Shown here one piece after another: positions 31,154-41,943 of a stretch of DNA of 64,000 nucleotides. The translations under genes were made by a program, and so were the position numbers. This DNA comes from Agroathelia rolfsii (taxonomy: Eukaryota > Basidiomycota > Agaricomycetes > Amylocorticiales > Amylocorticiaceae), in assembly GCA_018343915.1 (NCBI GenBank), contig JABRWF010000002.1, positions 1,116,001-1,180,000 of the forward strand, read 5' to 3'. How positions within the stretch are numbered: the first letter of the stretch is position 1; each line of letters starts with the position of its first letter. The notes below the pieces were generated by a model that worked only from the letters and a program-made list of their open reading frames with translations, was not told the origin of the DNA and ran no database searches.

Positions 31154-31803
31154 GATACTTCCGTGATTAGTCATGTAACGTGCAATGCGCTAGTGCGTAC
31201 GGAGAAAAGGAAAGTATAGAATAATAAAGTCATACTGTTTGAAATATTAACAGTAATAGCTGCTGATAAAGATGTAAAGTAATTGTGATTGTGATGATTG
31301 TCTGAGTTGTATGTGTATTCCTTGTTTGTAACTAGACTAATCAGACAAACCGACATATTCTCAGTCTATTACCAAATGAAGAGATGATACCAAGGTAAGC
31401 TTTGTTCGCAAAACACGTTGGTTTTTATATAATCCAAGTATGTCGGGACAAGCGCAAGTCCGCAGCATGACCGGGTTGGTGATATCGAATCACACCAACC
31501 CACTGTGCTATGATGAAATAGTATCCAATAAGAATATGTACGAATTCAACTCAGCCAAGGAATGTAACGGGATAAGTACATTATATGAAATATAAGACAA
31601 AAAGAAAAGAACAACAAAGAGTATGCCAATGTGTATAAATTGAATGGGTAGATGTATCTCCCGTTCCGAGCGGGAGAAAAAGAAATGAATGGATTGGTAT
31701 GTGGAGTGTTACGAATTTCATGTTATTGTGAGTGTCCATGAATGGATAATAGCGTTCCAAGCGTTCATTTGGAACCGAAGAGTGAGAGGAAAGACAGGAA
31801 TTG
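31154..31803. other. Transition from TE island to gene arm
   Basis: About 650 bp without a convincing ORF; probably includes the 3' UTR of the GT31 gene at its right end. It contains a GGGTTGGTG/CACCAACCC hairpin (31,473-31,501) and a short CTCCCG/CGGGAG inverted repeat (about 31,660-31,676). Confidence 0.5.
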
Positions 31804-34145
31804 CTATTGCTCTAATTCAAGTTCAGTGAATTCTTCACCTTCGAGAAGAGCCATGGCCGTTTCCAGAAACCACATGTGCTTTTTGATGAAGTGGACTACA
31901 ATTGTTCCACCCAATCTCTTGCCCTCGTACCGCCGCCGCCGCCCCTCACGATATCGCCATGCATCGTTCACGGACATTGGTCCATCTGAATACATGTTAG
32001 ATGAAGATGAACAAATAGCAAAACGAGATGAATCCTTACTCTCTTTAAGTTTCGACACCTCACTACCCTCTACTAATGCCTCCACAGTTTGCCAGGTATT
32101 CAGGCCTTGTACAGGTGGAGAGTAGGTAACACCAAAAGTAGACACAGTCGAGCGCGCCCAAGGCGCCCAAGTGGCTGCTGTAGCATTCCAGGCGGCGTAC
32201 GTGCTCGTCTTGAGGTCTCCCAAAAACCCTTTTTTGACGCGCGTGACTTCGGAAGGAAACAGGAACCCATGCGAGTAACTATTGATGAAGATATCTGAGT
32301 TATTAAGTCCGATAGTGAGAATGATGAGCAAACTTACACAGTCCCGCTGCGGGGATGATCGTATATCCAGCATCGCTCGCTCACCCACCGGATCTCGTTT
32401 GCTCGAGGATGTATCCGCATCCATTTAGCTGTCTGTTTGTCTTCAGCTCCCTTGGTTAGGCCTTTGACGATTGGATCGGTAGAAACCCAAGATACGATAG
32501 GGAAGCTGAGTGCGTAGAGCTCGCCGGCCATAAACCGGTTTTTGACCAGATATCCCCAGTATATCAGCGGGTCGGAGGCATTTGTTGATTGCGATGGTAG
32601 AGAGCTGGGAGAAAATGGGGAAACTTCCGAAGATGAAGGCACGAATGCATGTGCATCTTGGGTAGGCATGATTTCCGCAGCTGAAGGCGGCCGTAGAATT
32701 CCGTGTTCATGGCTCTGACGCCCAGAGTGAAGCTCCACTCTCAGGCGAGCCTCAAGCTCAGCCAGAATCAGGAAGGAATCGTCATCGACCTTGACGACAA
32801 AGTCGGGTCGGGTCCAGGGTAGGTCTTCACCTACTTGATGTAATTGCTGGGAGATTGATGGATCATGCGCTGCAAGGGAAGGAGGAGAGGTGGTGTCGTT
32901 GGAATAAGAGAAATACGATGGAATCGTATATGATGAATTTGATGTGGCATAGAGTGGTGGTACCCAGGCATTGGCAGCGGCCCAAGTGAAATATGCATGG
33001 CTCTTCCCAGAGTTCATGTTTTCAGGAATCGGCAGGATAATCATGTCCTTGTACACTGAAAATAGATGTTATGAGGTGATGTTATTATTTTCATGTGGTA
33101 AAGCACACTGACACTCCATCTCATGATTGATTCGTTTTTCCCAAGAACTTCTGGGTTGGCCCAGGATGAACCGGACGATAGTTCGTGATGTACCTGCTTC
33201 GTCGCCCTCGCCTGCGCCATATCTACTCCTAGGGTGTCTAGCCCAGGTCGATCTGACGAGCATCCTTCTCTCAAATGCTGCGTCCGAGTCCATACTAAAC
33301 ACTCCTATGAAGACACCGGCAGGAGGTAGGCTATCGAAATCCGGGGGAGGGAACTCTGGCGGTAATTCGCCCGTGGGATCAGGGGAGGAAAGGTATGGGG
33401 CTGGTCCAGGGAGCTCTGCATCCGGAGGCGAGTATGTAGTGGGCATAGAGCAGTAAGCGCGCCATGGTAAAGGGTCTTTATCCGGATTGAGGATATACAT
33501 GAGGAAGAGGGTAAGGCAGGTTGCGAAGATGGCAAACAATAGCAATGTAAAAACCTGGAGATGATTAGATTTGGGGGAGATCAAGTACCGTGTGATAGCA
33601 CTTACAATTGTAATGGGCTGCCGAGGAAATAATGGATGCCGCACAACTCGTCGAAGAATCCTTTTCATTTGTCTGAAAAAACTTGCGTTTCTTCTTCTCC
33701 TTCTGCTCGATCCTCTCAAGCATAGATGCCTGGTTACACCATCCTCTGTCCTCCAGCCAAGTGGACTGTCATCGTTGCCCAGTAGAGGCGAGCTCGGTTC
33801 ACTCTCGTCGTCCGAACTTAGAAGCCCTTGATGACGTCCATCTATGTCATGGTCTGGCGGATAGAATTCCGGCAGAGGAGAAGTGGACCGAGAGTAGCCT
33901 CTGCTTGAACCAATGGACAGCAGAGGCAACTGAAAACTGAAGCTGTCACTGTTTCGATAGTCATCGTTGCGGGGCTGGGAATACTCGGTCAAAGCGATGC
34001 GGGGAGTAACATTGCTAATGACGCCATGGCGGATAGTCTGACTCGAATCGTCAGAAGAAGCACTTTCATATCCATCTTCACCGGCGTCTGGCGTCGCATC
34101 CTGGTGCTGTGTGGAGGACGAGGAAGGCCATGGGAGGAAAGCCAT
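31804..34145 (-). CDS. GT31 beta-1,3-galactosyltransferase-like enzyme
   Basis: Four exons: 34,145-33,606; 33,554-33,113; 33,055-32,338; 32,278-31,804, giving 724 codons. A type II Golgi glycosyltransferase is expected: a long polar N-terminal arm, one membrane anchor near residues 181-202 directly after intron 1, then the GT31 domain (VFIGVFSM, RRMLVRSTWARHP, ENMNSGKSHAYF). The metal-binding DDD motif (VVKVDDDSF) is near residue 417 and the EDxxT-type motif (GAEDKQT) near 534, followed by a CWIYDHPRSGTVYSHGFLF segment seen in fungal members. It would transfer a sugar (family: galactose or GlcNAc) from a UDP donor to glycoprotein or glycolipid glycans; the acceptor cannot be inferred. Intron 1 is 51 nt and stop-free, so the frame stays open if it is retained. 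Confidence 0.9.
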
Positions 34146-36257
34146 TGCAAGGAGTGGAAGACCCGGAAGGAATGTGCGACTAGCGTACTGGAGGGGGTTA
34201 CGGTAGACGAGACAACAACTCTTGAGAAAGATGCGCTGAAAAAATGAAAAGAACGGCTGGTATAGGATAGAGAGTTGAATTACACTCGTGAAAATACGAA
34301 AGCAAGCATAAGAGATGCGGACAGAAATTGCCGTCGATATTCCTGGCTGTGTTCAATCCACTCCAAGTTCCCAGGGGCAGTGATTGCCCAATAGTCACGT
34401 GATCACCCGTGCCTTCGCAACTGTTGATCTCATTCATGATAGGGGCGCGGATTGCTGCGTCCGGCTGTGTATATAACTCTTCCTACAATCCTTTTGGCAG
34501 TAGAATTTCCATCGACGTTCATCTCCAGCCGGTGCTAATAGTCAGTAAAACCTAACGCGATGCGACAGTGCTATCCCGATATTCCCGAGACATTAGTCAG
34601 TGTAGGTTATATCAGAAATTAACAATTGCATCTATTATGCTCACAAAACCTGCAGAGCTGTTTTTTTTTTTTTTTTTGCATGTCGCTCGACGATGTAAGG
34701 TGGAGGGCCAGTCGGGGGCCGCAATACCGAGACGGAAGGACTTCTCAGATCATTAGCCGAGAAACAAAGCGCCCTCTTACACGACGGGACGCAAGAGCTC
34801 TAGCTGCAGCTTTCCGGTACCGAGTTCGCCCCCTCTCAAGAGCCCCAAGCCTCGGCCATGCAAATCCTGAATACACTCAGGCTTTTCCCTGGACCCCAGA
34901 CTCTTGAAATTTATGCAGTTGTTCACCCGAGGAGATGGACTCGGACAGGGTCTCGAATATTCTATTTCTCAGCCTCCAGATTCTAAACATCTCATCAGAC
35001 GGGTCGATACTCGCAAGATCATGAGTCAATATCACACTACCACCTCGGTATTGAGAAATCTGACGCTCCAGATTTGCACTCAATGAAACGACGTTGCTTG
35101 GCCTTTGGGGCTCCACAGCCAGGACGATCCATTGCTGAGTTGAACCGAAAGTAGCTCAGGTGGCAACTGGGGCCCACCCCAGCAACTCGTCGAACATATT
35201 CTCAGAGGCGCTTCTGAAGTCAATCGAGCTTGGATTATTAATCACTGCCCTGGTTACGGCTACGAGAATCGAATGGATATTGCTCTACTGGTAGTTTAAC
35301 TTCTTCAAAGGACATCCATCCTCAAGACGCTTGTTACGGAAGACCTCGTACAGACAGACAACTTGATCTCAGCCTTGACTCTTCAAGAGCATGCAGAATT
35401 GGCGAGAACTGCTTCCAACAACAACGATTTGGGCCCGGATAGGAAGAGCATAGCTTCTAGTAATATTCACGGAAAAATAATCGTAATATCTTCTTTGGAA
35501 CACTTACAATCCACACGGTCCGCGATATCCACGCTGGATCATGTCATCAGTCGTCTGACGATGATTCCCAATCTCAAGATGGATCATTTGAATACCTAGC
35601 ATAGTGTCTCGAGATGCGAAATGCGTGTGGTTTTGAACTAAGTAAGCTCGCTTTATCTCATTATAGTCTGTATGGGCTTGGAGGCGTGCTTCGAGCAATG
35701 CGTTCAGGATCTGGAATTTAGGAGCCGATATGGTTGTATCAGTATCATGAACCTGACGGGGAGGCATCAATCTCATATCATGTATGACATGTAAGTAGCT
35801 TTATGCATAGTATTAGTGATCCATGTGCGATACTCGAGTTTCATCGTGTAATTGACATTGACTTCCACGTCCACATGTACGAGAAGCACCATAGTGTCTT
35901 CTGTAAGGCCCTCAGGCCTCAGGAATCACAACGAACTGCATAAGCTCAGAGTTGGTGAGATCGTGACCATGACATTGCGTTACGTTGTCACGTTTATACA
36001 TAACATTTGTCTGTCCTGAACGGTCACGAACGAACTCGGACATCGACGCGATTGTACAAGAGCCCACAAGTCCCATACCTGCTCACAAGTAGGCCTTTTA
36101 GGTTACAAGTGACTATTTGGTAGTATCATCACGTTTTTCTGGCATGTATGTGTTTCCCAAATGCCGGTATAATAGCTGGCAAATGATAATGAACTCATGG
36201 GCGGGTGGCTATATGCTATTTTATCTGACCAGCCGAACATCACTCCCTTTTTGAACA
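34146..36257. other. Intergenic, no confident gene
   Basis: 2.1 kb upstream of both flanking genes (GT31 on -, F-box on +), so it should hold two promoters. It has a 17-nt T run near 34,662-34,678. On the minus strand, 35,776-35,504 opens with ATG for 90 codons and is followed by a donor-like GTAAGT, and 35,116-34,877 opens for 79 codons. Neither resembles a known family and both could be chance. Confidence 0.35.
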
Positions 36258-38012
36258 ATGCAGAACGCCAGAATAAATAGTTTGGACGGCTTTTTGACAC
36301 AACGTGCTCAGAAATCTCCGGAAAATGACCATGAAAAATGCCATCTCATGGCTCCAAATCAGCAAATGCATAGACTCTATGACGAAACCCGTCGTGACAC
36401 TACAGCACCCATCAACATGAAGCTATCTGCCGAGATTTTATGCGAAATATTCCTTCATGTCAAGGCATTCTCGTACTCAAATCATCCAGGTGCACCTGGT
36501 CGCAGCGTCTGCTCGGTGAACTGGATCCAGCCTGTCACTCACGTCTGCGGCTACTGGCGCTCCATTGCGCTTTCCAACCCATGCCTCTGGACAGACGGTT
36601 TCCCAGTAAACGAAACGGGGTTGGAGACGTTTCTAGAAAGGTCACAAGATCTCCCTCTCATCTTTGACACTGATGTTACAGAGCGTATGTGGCCCAACCT
36701 GGACTCGGTGAACCTCGTGTTATCACACATAAAAAGGGCCAAGGTGCTTCGCATGAAAGTACTTGATAGCCCCATCGTTGCAGAACTCGTTACGGAGGCC
36801 ATGGACGATGACATGCCGTATTTGAATGTTCTAGACATATCCATCATCTCAGACGGGGCGACACCGTTAACATCCATCTCGCTCCCTCGATTCAATAATT
36901 TTAGGTCCGTCGAGGACTTGAGACTAAGCCACTGTTACTTTGCCTTCAAAGAGGAGGTCCTGCGTGACATGACAACCTTGAGCTTGAAGGATGTCGGCCA
37001 ACAGATCTCGGTCGTACAGATTTCAGACGTTCTGAGGGATTCCCCTCGTTTGCAGACTCTGGAATTGTCCCATGTGACCTACGACGATCAAGACGATCAA
37101 GAGTTCGCTCCAAAACAGCTGTCTCTTCCTATACTCGAGACCCTGCTTATCAAAAGCACAGGAACGTCTCTTGCCAAGGTGTTGATGTCAGCGGACCTTC
37201 CCAAAGTACGAGATATCACTCTTGAAGTTTCTACTAGTCATCAGGCAACGATGATCTGGCTCCTAAATACGGGTGCTCGCCTACTAAGCAATCAGCTGCC
37301 GAACACTATCACTATTACAGACGCTGAATACCCTGATCGAAAGACCTTCATTTACTCACAACTTACCTCAAACACGCAATCTTTTTATTTCAAAAACTCT
37401 TGGAACTTTGTTCCTTCCATTGATCTTTCTCTAGCCGTGCTTCTTTGCATGAAAGAAGTCGATTTAAAGTCTCTCGAAGGTTTCCAGAGCAATCTGCGTC
37501 AGCCTCTTTCGTGTCAATGGTGGATGGACGTCCTCGGAACGGCCAAAAAGCTCAAACTCTTGGCTATAGACAACGTCGCTTTCCCCGGCGGCTTTTTGTC
37601 TGCTCTAACCCCTGATGCGGCTGTGGTGAGGTCCAGCAGGAAGAAAAGCGGGGTCATGCTACCATCTTTACGCTTTTTATCGATGGACAATGTGGACTTT
37701 ACCCCAGTTCCTCCGCATGCCAGTCGATCTCGCACGTCGCGCCAAGACGGATCGCTCATGCATCTCGAATATTGCATGAAACGACGAATGGAATGTGGCT
37801 TTAAGCAGTACCAGCTTGCCGTCGAGACCACATTTATGGACCTTCGGCGGGACGGGACTAACCTCCAAAAATACGTTGGAGGTTTCGTTTGCAGTGACGG
37901 TATTGTTCAGTCCTCGGACGACGAGTCAGATGAAGATATGAACATCGATGTTAAAGAAGATTTCGAGAATTTTGTAAGATCGATGATGGGTGGCGAAGCC
38001 CCATGGCCATAA
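36258..38012 (+). CDS. F-box protein with leucine-rich-repeat-like C-terminal region
   Basis: A single exon of 584 codons; the ATG at 36,258 is the first in frame. Residues about 54-115 form an F-box (KLSAEILCEIFLHV...THVCGYWRSIALSNPCLW), the motif that docks on Skp1 in SCF ubiquitin ligases. Downstream are irregular leucine-rich stretches (VEDLRLSHCYF, LQTLELSHVTY, LPILETLLIKS) typical of the large agaricomycete F-box/LRR expansions, probably for substrate recognition. The C terminus is acidic (SSDDESDEDMNID). The absence of introns contrasts with most neighbours. A 16-nt C run follows the stop (38,029-38,044). Confidence 0.88.
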   Translation: MQNARINSLDGFLTQRAQKSPENDHEKCHLMAPNQQMHRLYDETRRDTTAPINMKLSAEILCEIFLHVKAFSYSNHPGAPGRSVCSVNWIQPVTHVCGYWRSIALSNPCLWTDGFPVNETGLETFLERSQDLPLIFDTDVTERMWPNLDSVNLVLSHIKRAKVLRMKVLDSPIVAELVTEAMDDDMPYLNVLDISIISDGATPLTSISLPRFNNFRSVEDLRLSHCYFAFKEEVLRDMTTLSLKDVGQQISVVQISDVLRDSPRLQTLELSHVTYDDQDDQEFAPKQLSLPILETLLIKSTGTSLAKVLMSADLPKVRDITLEVSTSHQATMIWLLNTGARLLSNQLPNTITITDAEYPDRKTFIYSQLTSNTQSFYFKNSWNFVPSIDLSLAVLLCMKEVDLKSLEGFQSNLRQPLSCQWWMDVLGTAKKLKLLAIDNVAFPGGFLSALTPDAAVVRSSRKKSGVMLPSLRFLSMDNVDFTPVPPHASRSRTSRQDGSLMHLEYCMKRRMECGFKQYQLAVETTFMDLRRDGTNLQKYVGGFVCSDGIVQSSDDESDEDMNIDVKEDFENFVRSMMGGEAPWP

Positions 38013-38257
38013 AATCACGTCTTCCCCTCCCCCCCCCCCCCCCCTCTTTTCTCTTGTCGTTTTCTTGTCGCTGAATGATGTTTTATTTTGGATTTCTTGG
38101 ACGAATACAGCAGAATTAACCAAACCAACCTGTATTTTCTTGCTCCATGTACTTTTTTGCCCGTGTATTGTATATTATCAATAGTAAAAAAAAAGCATAT
38201 ATACATCAGAATCAGAGGTATAATATTAGCAGATGTCCATCATTAAATCCCGAGAAA
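38013..38257. other. Convergent 3' region
   Basis: Short spacer between the F-box gene and the next, oppositely oriented gene. It contains the 16-C run and short A/T runs; probably 3' UTRs of both. Confidence 0.4.
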
Positions 38258-39820
38258 TCAATTCCAAGACCCATGGAGAGCTTGCAAAGCCATATCATTA
38301 GTATTAGTAGCATTGTACCCATCCAACTCCTCCATCCGCGTCAGCGGCCGAGGGTCCTGCACGCGACCCAAAACCGCCTGCTTGACGCTCTTCTCCCACA
38401 TCTGGAGCCACTCACCCTCGCGAAGACCAACCAGCCGCGTTGTCACGCCGCTGTCCGTCCTGCGTAGACGGGGGTTGGATGAGGAGCTGCCCCCCGTGAG
38501 ATACCGTATGTCCGCCTCACTGCTCACTCGGCTCATACCCTTTCCATTTACACCTTCCATGAGTAGCTCCTGTGGGTCTACCGGTTCCCAGCGCTTGAAT
38601 GCGTAGGCAGCGCCGCAGACGGTCCATTGGCCACCGCCGTGGCTGTGGAAGCGGCGGAAGAGCCAGATGAAAGGATAGACAAAGGTAATGATAGCAAGGA
38701 GCTTAATGAAACCGTTGGAAAGTGCTCGGGAGAGTCGGTTATGCGACCGCACGGCAACCTTGTTATCGGTGAGCTCAAATTTCACAGATACGTTTCCGTG
38801 ATAGTAGGTTGATGAGATGAGTGAGCGGATGGCGGCTGTCAATGAGTCGAAGTTCCATCCGTATACGACCTACATGCACTCGTCAATCGTTGTTAAAAGA
38901 GGCACATGGAACATTGAGCGAACCTTGTCGTATGTAAACTCTTTCAAGTACTTCGGGCTGTTGCAGTACTCGTCTGCCCATTGACGGACGGTTTTGGACG
39001 AATTCAGTGCCACCATGCGGTCTGTAGCCATACCACTGGGTAACTCGTCACCCTGACGAACCCACGGAGGTAAGCCTTTGGCTTCCCTCTCACTTTTCCA
39101 TGCCTTGAACTCCTTCCGTGTCTTTCGTGACGCACGGTGGTATACCACTCTGCCTAATTCATTATCAAACTCCCCGACTGTTTCACGGACCATCTGACCA
39201 CGATAAGCAGGCTCAGAATCGGCTACAGACCATTGTACGGGTGGCCCTGGGACAAGATATGGAGTGGCATCGACGAAGAAGTCGAAGTCGGTAACTTGCT
39301 CTAAATAGGTCTCTGTGCGGTGAGTTACATTGCCCTTGCTGTCAGTGTCTGATACAGTGCGCGTGCGTGTCTCATTGTGGGTACCACGACAATGCAACAT
39401 GAACTTTGGAGGAGTAGCTGCTTCGGCAAGTAAAAACCGGTATAATGCCTCGCCTAGAGATAAATCGACAGTTAGCCATGCTTCTTGAAAGAAGTAACAC
39501 CAAGACATACCATCCTCATTTAGATGCGAGTCATGTGAAAATACGCCTGCACTATTGCGCGAGCATTCAGGCACGTAGGGTGAGAAGTCGGGTGGTGGAG
39601 CCTCTTCGTCGTCACGATAACTTGATTCTAGATGAGACATAGTCCCGTAGTTTGCCTCAGGGTCTCCGGGCACAACGCGCGCATGTCGTACACTCTCCTC
39701 AAAAGAGGGCAATGCAGGCGAGTCTCCAGCACCATGACTACTCGTTTCTCCAAGCGCAGCTGTAGGACTGGCAGGCTCATAGGCATTCTGATGCTTGTTA
39801 TCAGCAGGGAAAATCATCAT
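38258..39820 (-). CDS. Conserved fungal membrane-associated protein of unknown function
   Basis: Three exons: 39,820-39,511; 39,453-38,924; 38,869-38,258, 483 codons. I do not recognise a named family. The N-terminal 100 residues are polar and Pro/Ser-rich. A middle part (FLLAEAATPPKFMLHCRGTH, FDFFVDATPYL) and a later part (VVYGWNFDSLTAAIRSLI...STYYHGNVSVKFELTD) look folded and conserved in style. One membrane segment follows (FIKLLAIITFVYPFIWLFRRF), with a Trp- and Arg-rich cytosolic tail. Intron 1 (39,454-39,510, GTATGT...GCTAAC...CTAG, 57 nt) is stop-free and in frame, so annotation could miss it. Intron 2 begins with an unusual GTTCGC. Confidence 0.75.
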
Positions 39821-40377
39821 AAAGCCAAGGCAGATTTTTCTCGGTGATTAGGTGTTCAGACGAGGAATATGTCGATATCCAGGCAGCATACACTGTCAGA
39901 AAATGATGGTCGTCTGAAGACCTGCAGCGCAGTGGTTCTATTTGCAGTCCAAAGTGCGAAGCACAGCAGCAGTTTATTCTTGATTTGGCCTCAGAAGCAC
40001 ATGGACTATTGCACTGCCACTGTTGCGGTGCCACTGCGCCACCGCGTCACTGAGACCGGAAGCAATCTAGAATGTCAATATCCTGCATGCTTAGTTGTTA
40101 CCTCCCAGTGTCATTTTGTGCGCTTGTGTCTTTGTTTCGTTTTTCGTCATCACTACGCCAGTTTAACTGTAGATTAGTCATAGCCATATGAGGCCTTCGA
40201 TTTCTGTTTTCGACAAGGATGACAAAGACTTGAACTATTTCGTGACTCAGCCCCATATGTCAGCTGCGCCAGCCGCCAATCATCCTGTATAGGAATTGTA
40301 TAAGTGCTGGGCTCCATTGGCTGGTGGCATCATCTGCATTGTTTCCCGTAATCTCTTTCGACGCAACCTCTATCTCG
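39821..40377. other. Divergent promoter region
   Basis: 557 bp between two genes pointing away from each other. I see no ORF or clear regulatory motif; it probably holds both promoters and 5' UTRs. Confidence 0.4.
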
Positions 40378-41602
40378 ATGACGAACACACACAAAGCAAT
40401 TGCTATAACTTCCAAGGGCGTCTTGGAATCCATAAGACTGCCAACTCCTAAACCTGGACCCTCTGAAGTCGTGTTCAAAGTTGAATATGCATCTTTGATC
40501 GCGTTCGATGCATATCAGCTCGATCGCAACTATTTCGTCAACGGTTATCCTAATGTCTTGGGCTTCAATGGGGCTGGCACCGTTCTTGAGGTTGGCTCTC
40601 AAGTAAAAGATCTCATTGCTGGTGATAGGGTAAGATAGTGCAATATGTATCCTACTACCACTACTAGGCGCCCGTAAATTAACTTGGATTATTCGCGCTT
40701 CATAGGTTGCTGCCTTCACATATCAAAGCTCTACTTCCAAGAGCGTGCAAGAATACGTCGCGGTATCGCGTACCGTATGCGCCAAGCTTCCGGAGACGCT
40801 ATCTTTTCAGGCCGCAACAACGATCCCAGACAATGTTGTCACTGCTTTCTTAACCGTCTTCACTCACTTCGGTCTCCCCCGCCCAGCCTCTTTCCCCATT
40901 ACCTCACCACCTGTCGATGCAAATTTACCCATACTTATATACGGAGCTGGCTCTACTGCTGGCCAATATACAATTCAAATACTCAAGCTAGCGGGATATA
41001 CGAATGTCATTGCGACTGCTTCTACCAGACATCATGAATATCTCCGCGGCCTTGGTGCAGCTCATGTGTTTGACTATTCCAGCTCTAGCTTAGTGGAGGA
41101 TATCCTAAAGGTCACTGGAGCGGGAAGAGTGCCATACGCGCTGGATTCAATCACCTCTGAAGGCACGCTTTCGATCATTAGCAAGGTCGTCGCCGACGAT
41201 GGTGTTGTTGCCATGCTCTTACCTATCAAGGCGGGAAACTCCGTCACAGACGCCAGCGGAGCTCATATGGCATTCGAGCTACATGAGGAGCAGAATCCGT
41301 TCAAAAAGAGTGTACGTGTGGCTGGTGTGCGGGCCTTTACCTATCAAAATGTAAGTAATGCTTTCTCCCCTTGTGATTGGATTCTGCCTTAACTAAACGA
41401 CGAAATAACATAGGATGATTATTTAACCGAGAACTTATTGCCTAACATCATTCCTACTCTATTACAGCTGGGACTCCAGCCAAACAGGACGAAACTGATT
41501 GAAGGAGGCCAACTCATAGATAGAGTTAGGACGGGGCTGGACCTACTACGGAACAATAAAATTAGCGGGGAGAAGGTTGTAATAAAGATATCGGACGACT
41601 AA
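40378..41602 (+). CDS. Medium-chain dehydrogenase/reductase, quinone-oxidoreductase-like
   Basis: Exons 40,378-40,629; 40,706-41,350; 41,414-41,602, 361 codons. Start chosen at ATG 40,378 (MTNTHKAIAITSKG), the usual beginning for this family. N-terminal GroES-like fold (PGPSEVVFKVEYASL, NVLGFNGAGTVLEVG, DLIAGDRV) and a Rossmann motif GAGSTAGQYTIQILK near residues 164-178. The catalytic-zinc Cys/His set of classical alcohol dehydrogenases is not evident, so it is of the zinc-free type (zeta-crystallin/enoyl-reductase-like) that reduces quinones or activated double bonds with NAD(P)H. The exact substrate is unknown. There is no biosynthetic core gene nearby, so a cluster role is not indicated. 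Confidence 0.9.
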
Positions 41603-41943
41603 ATTGCATGTAGTACATATACTAGTGTATACAGTCCGTCTTGTAATACGCTACGTTACTTCACCAGCATCAAACAATTTAATATTCAGCCACTGCTTGT
41701 TTTAGTCAAGCTGTATGCACGCGAGAAACATCCGCTAATGCAATAACAGCATAACTTACGCCTATTTTCCAACTGAGTCCTCCCCGAGGAACAGAGGTCT
41801 TATGGGGGTTAAATAAGGTGTACATTCTTTTTGCCAAAACAGTGTGACGCAAAGTCACATGATAAAGCACAGCCACTCCTGCCTTTAAGTCTCTCGTGGC
41901 TTTTTCCCAGTCTTGCATCCAAACAGCCACCACAGCTGAAATC
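41603..41943. other. Intergenic between MDR and splicing-factor genes
   Basis: 341 bp; nothing recognised beyond presumed 3' UTR and promoter. Confidence 0.4.

Noticed and set aside
35504..35776. 90-codon minus-strand ORF with a following donor-like GTAAGT
   Set aside because: Splicing to the next open stretch yields only about 30 more codons and no recognisable domain; not strong enough to call.
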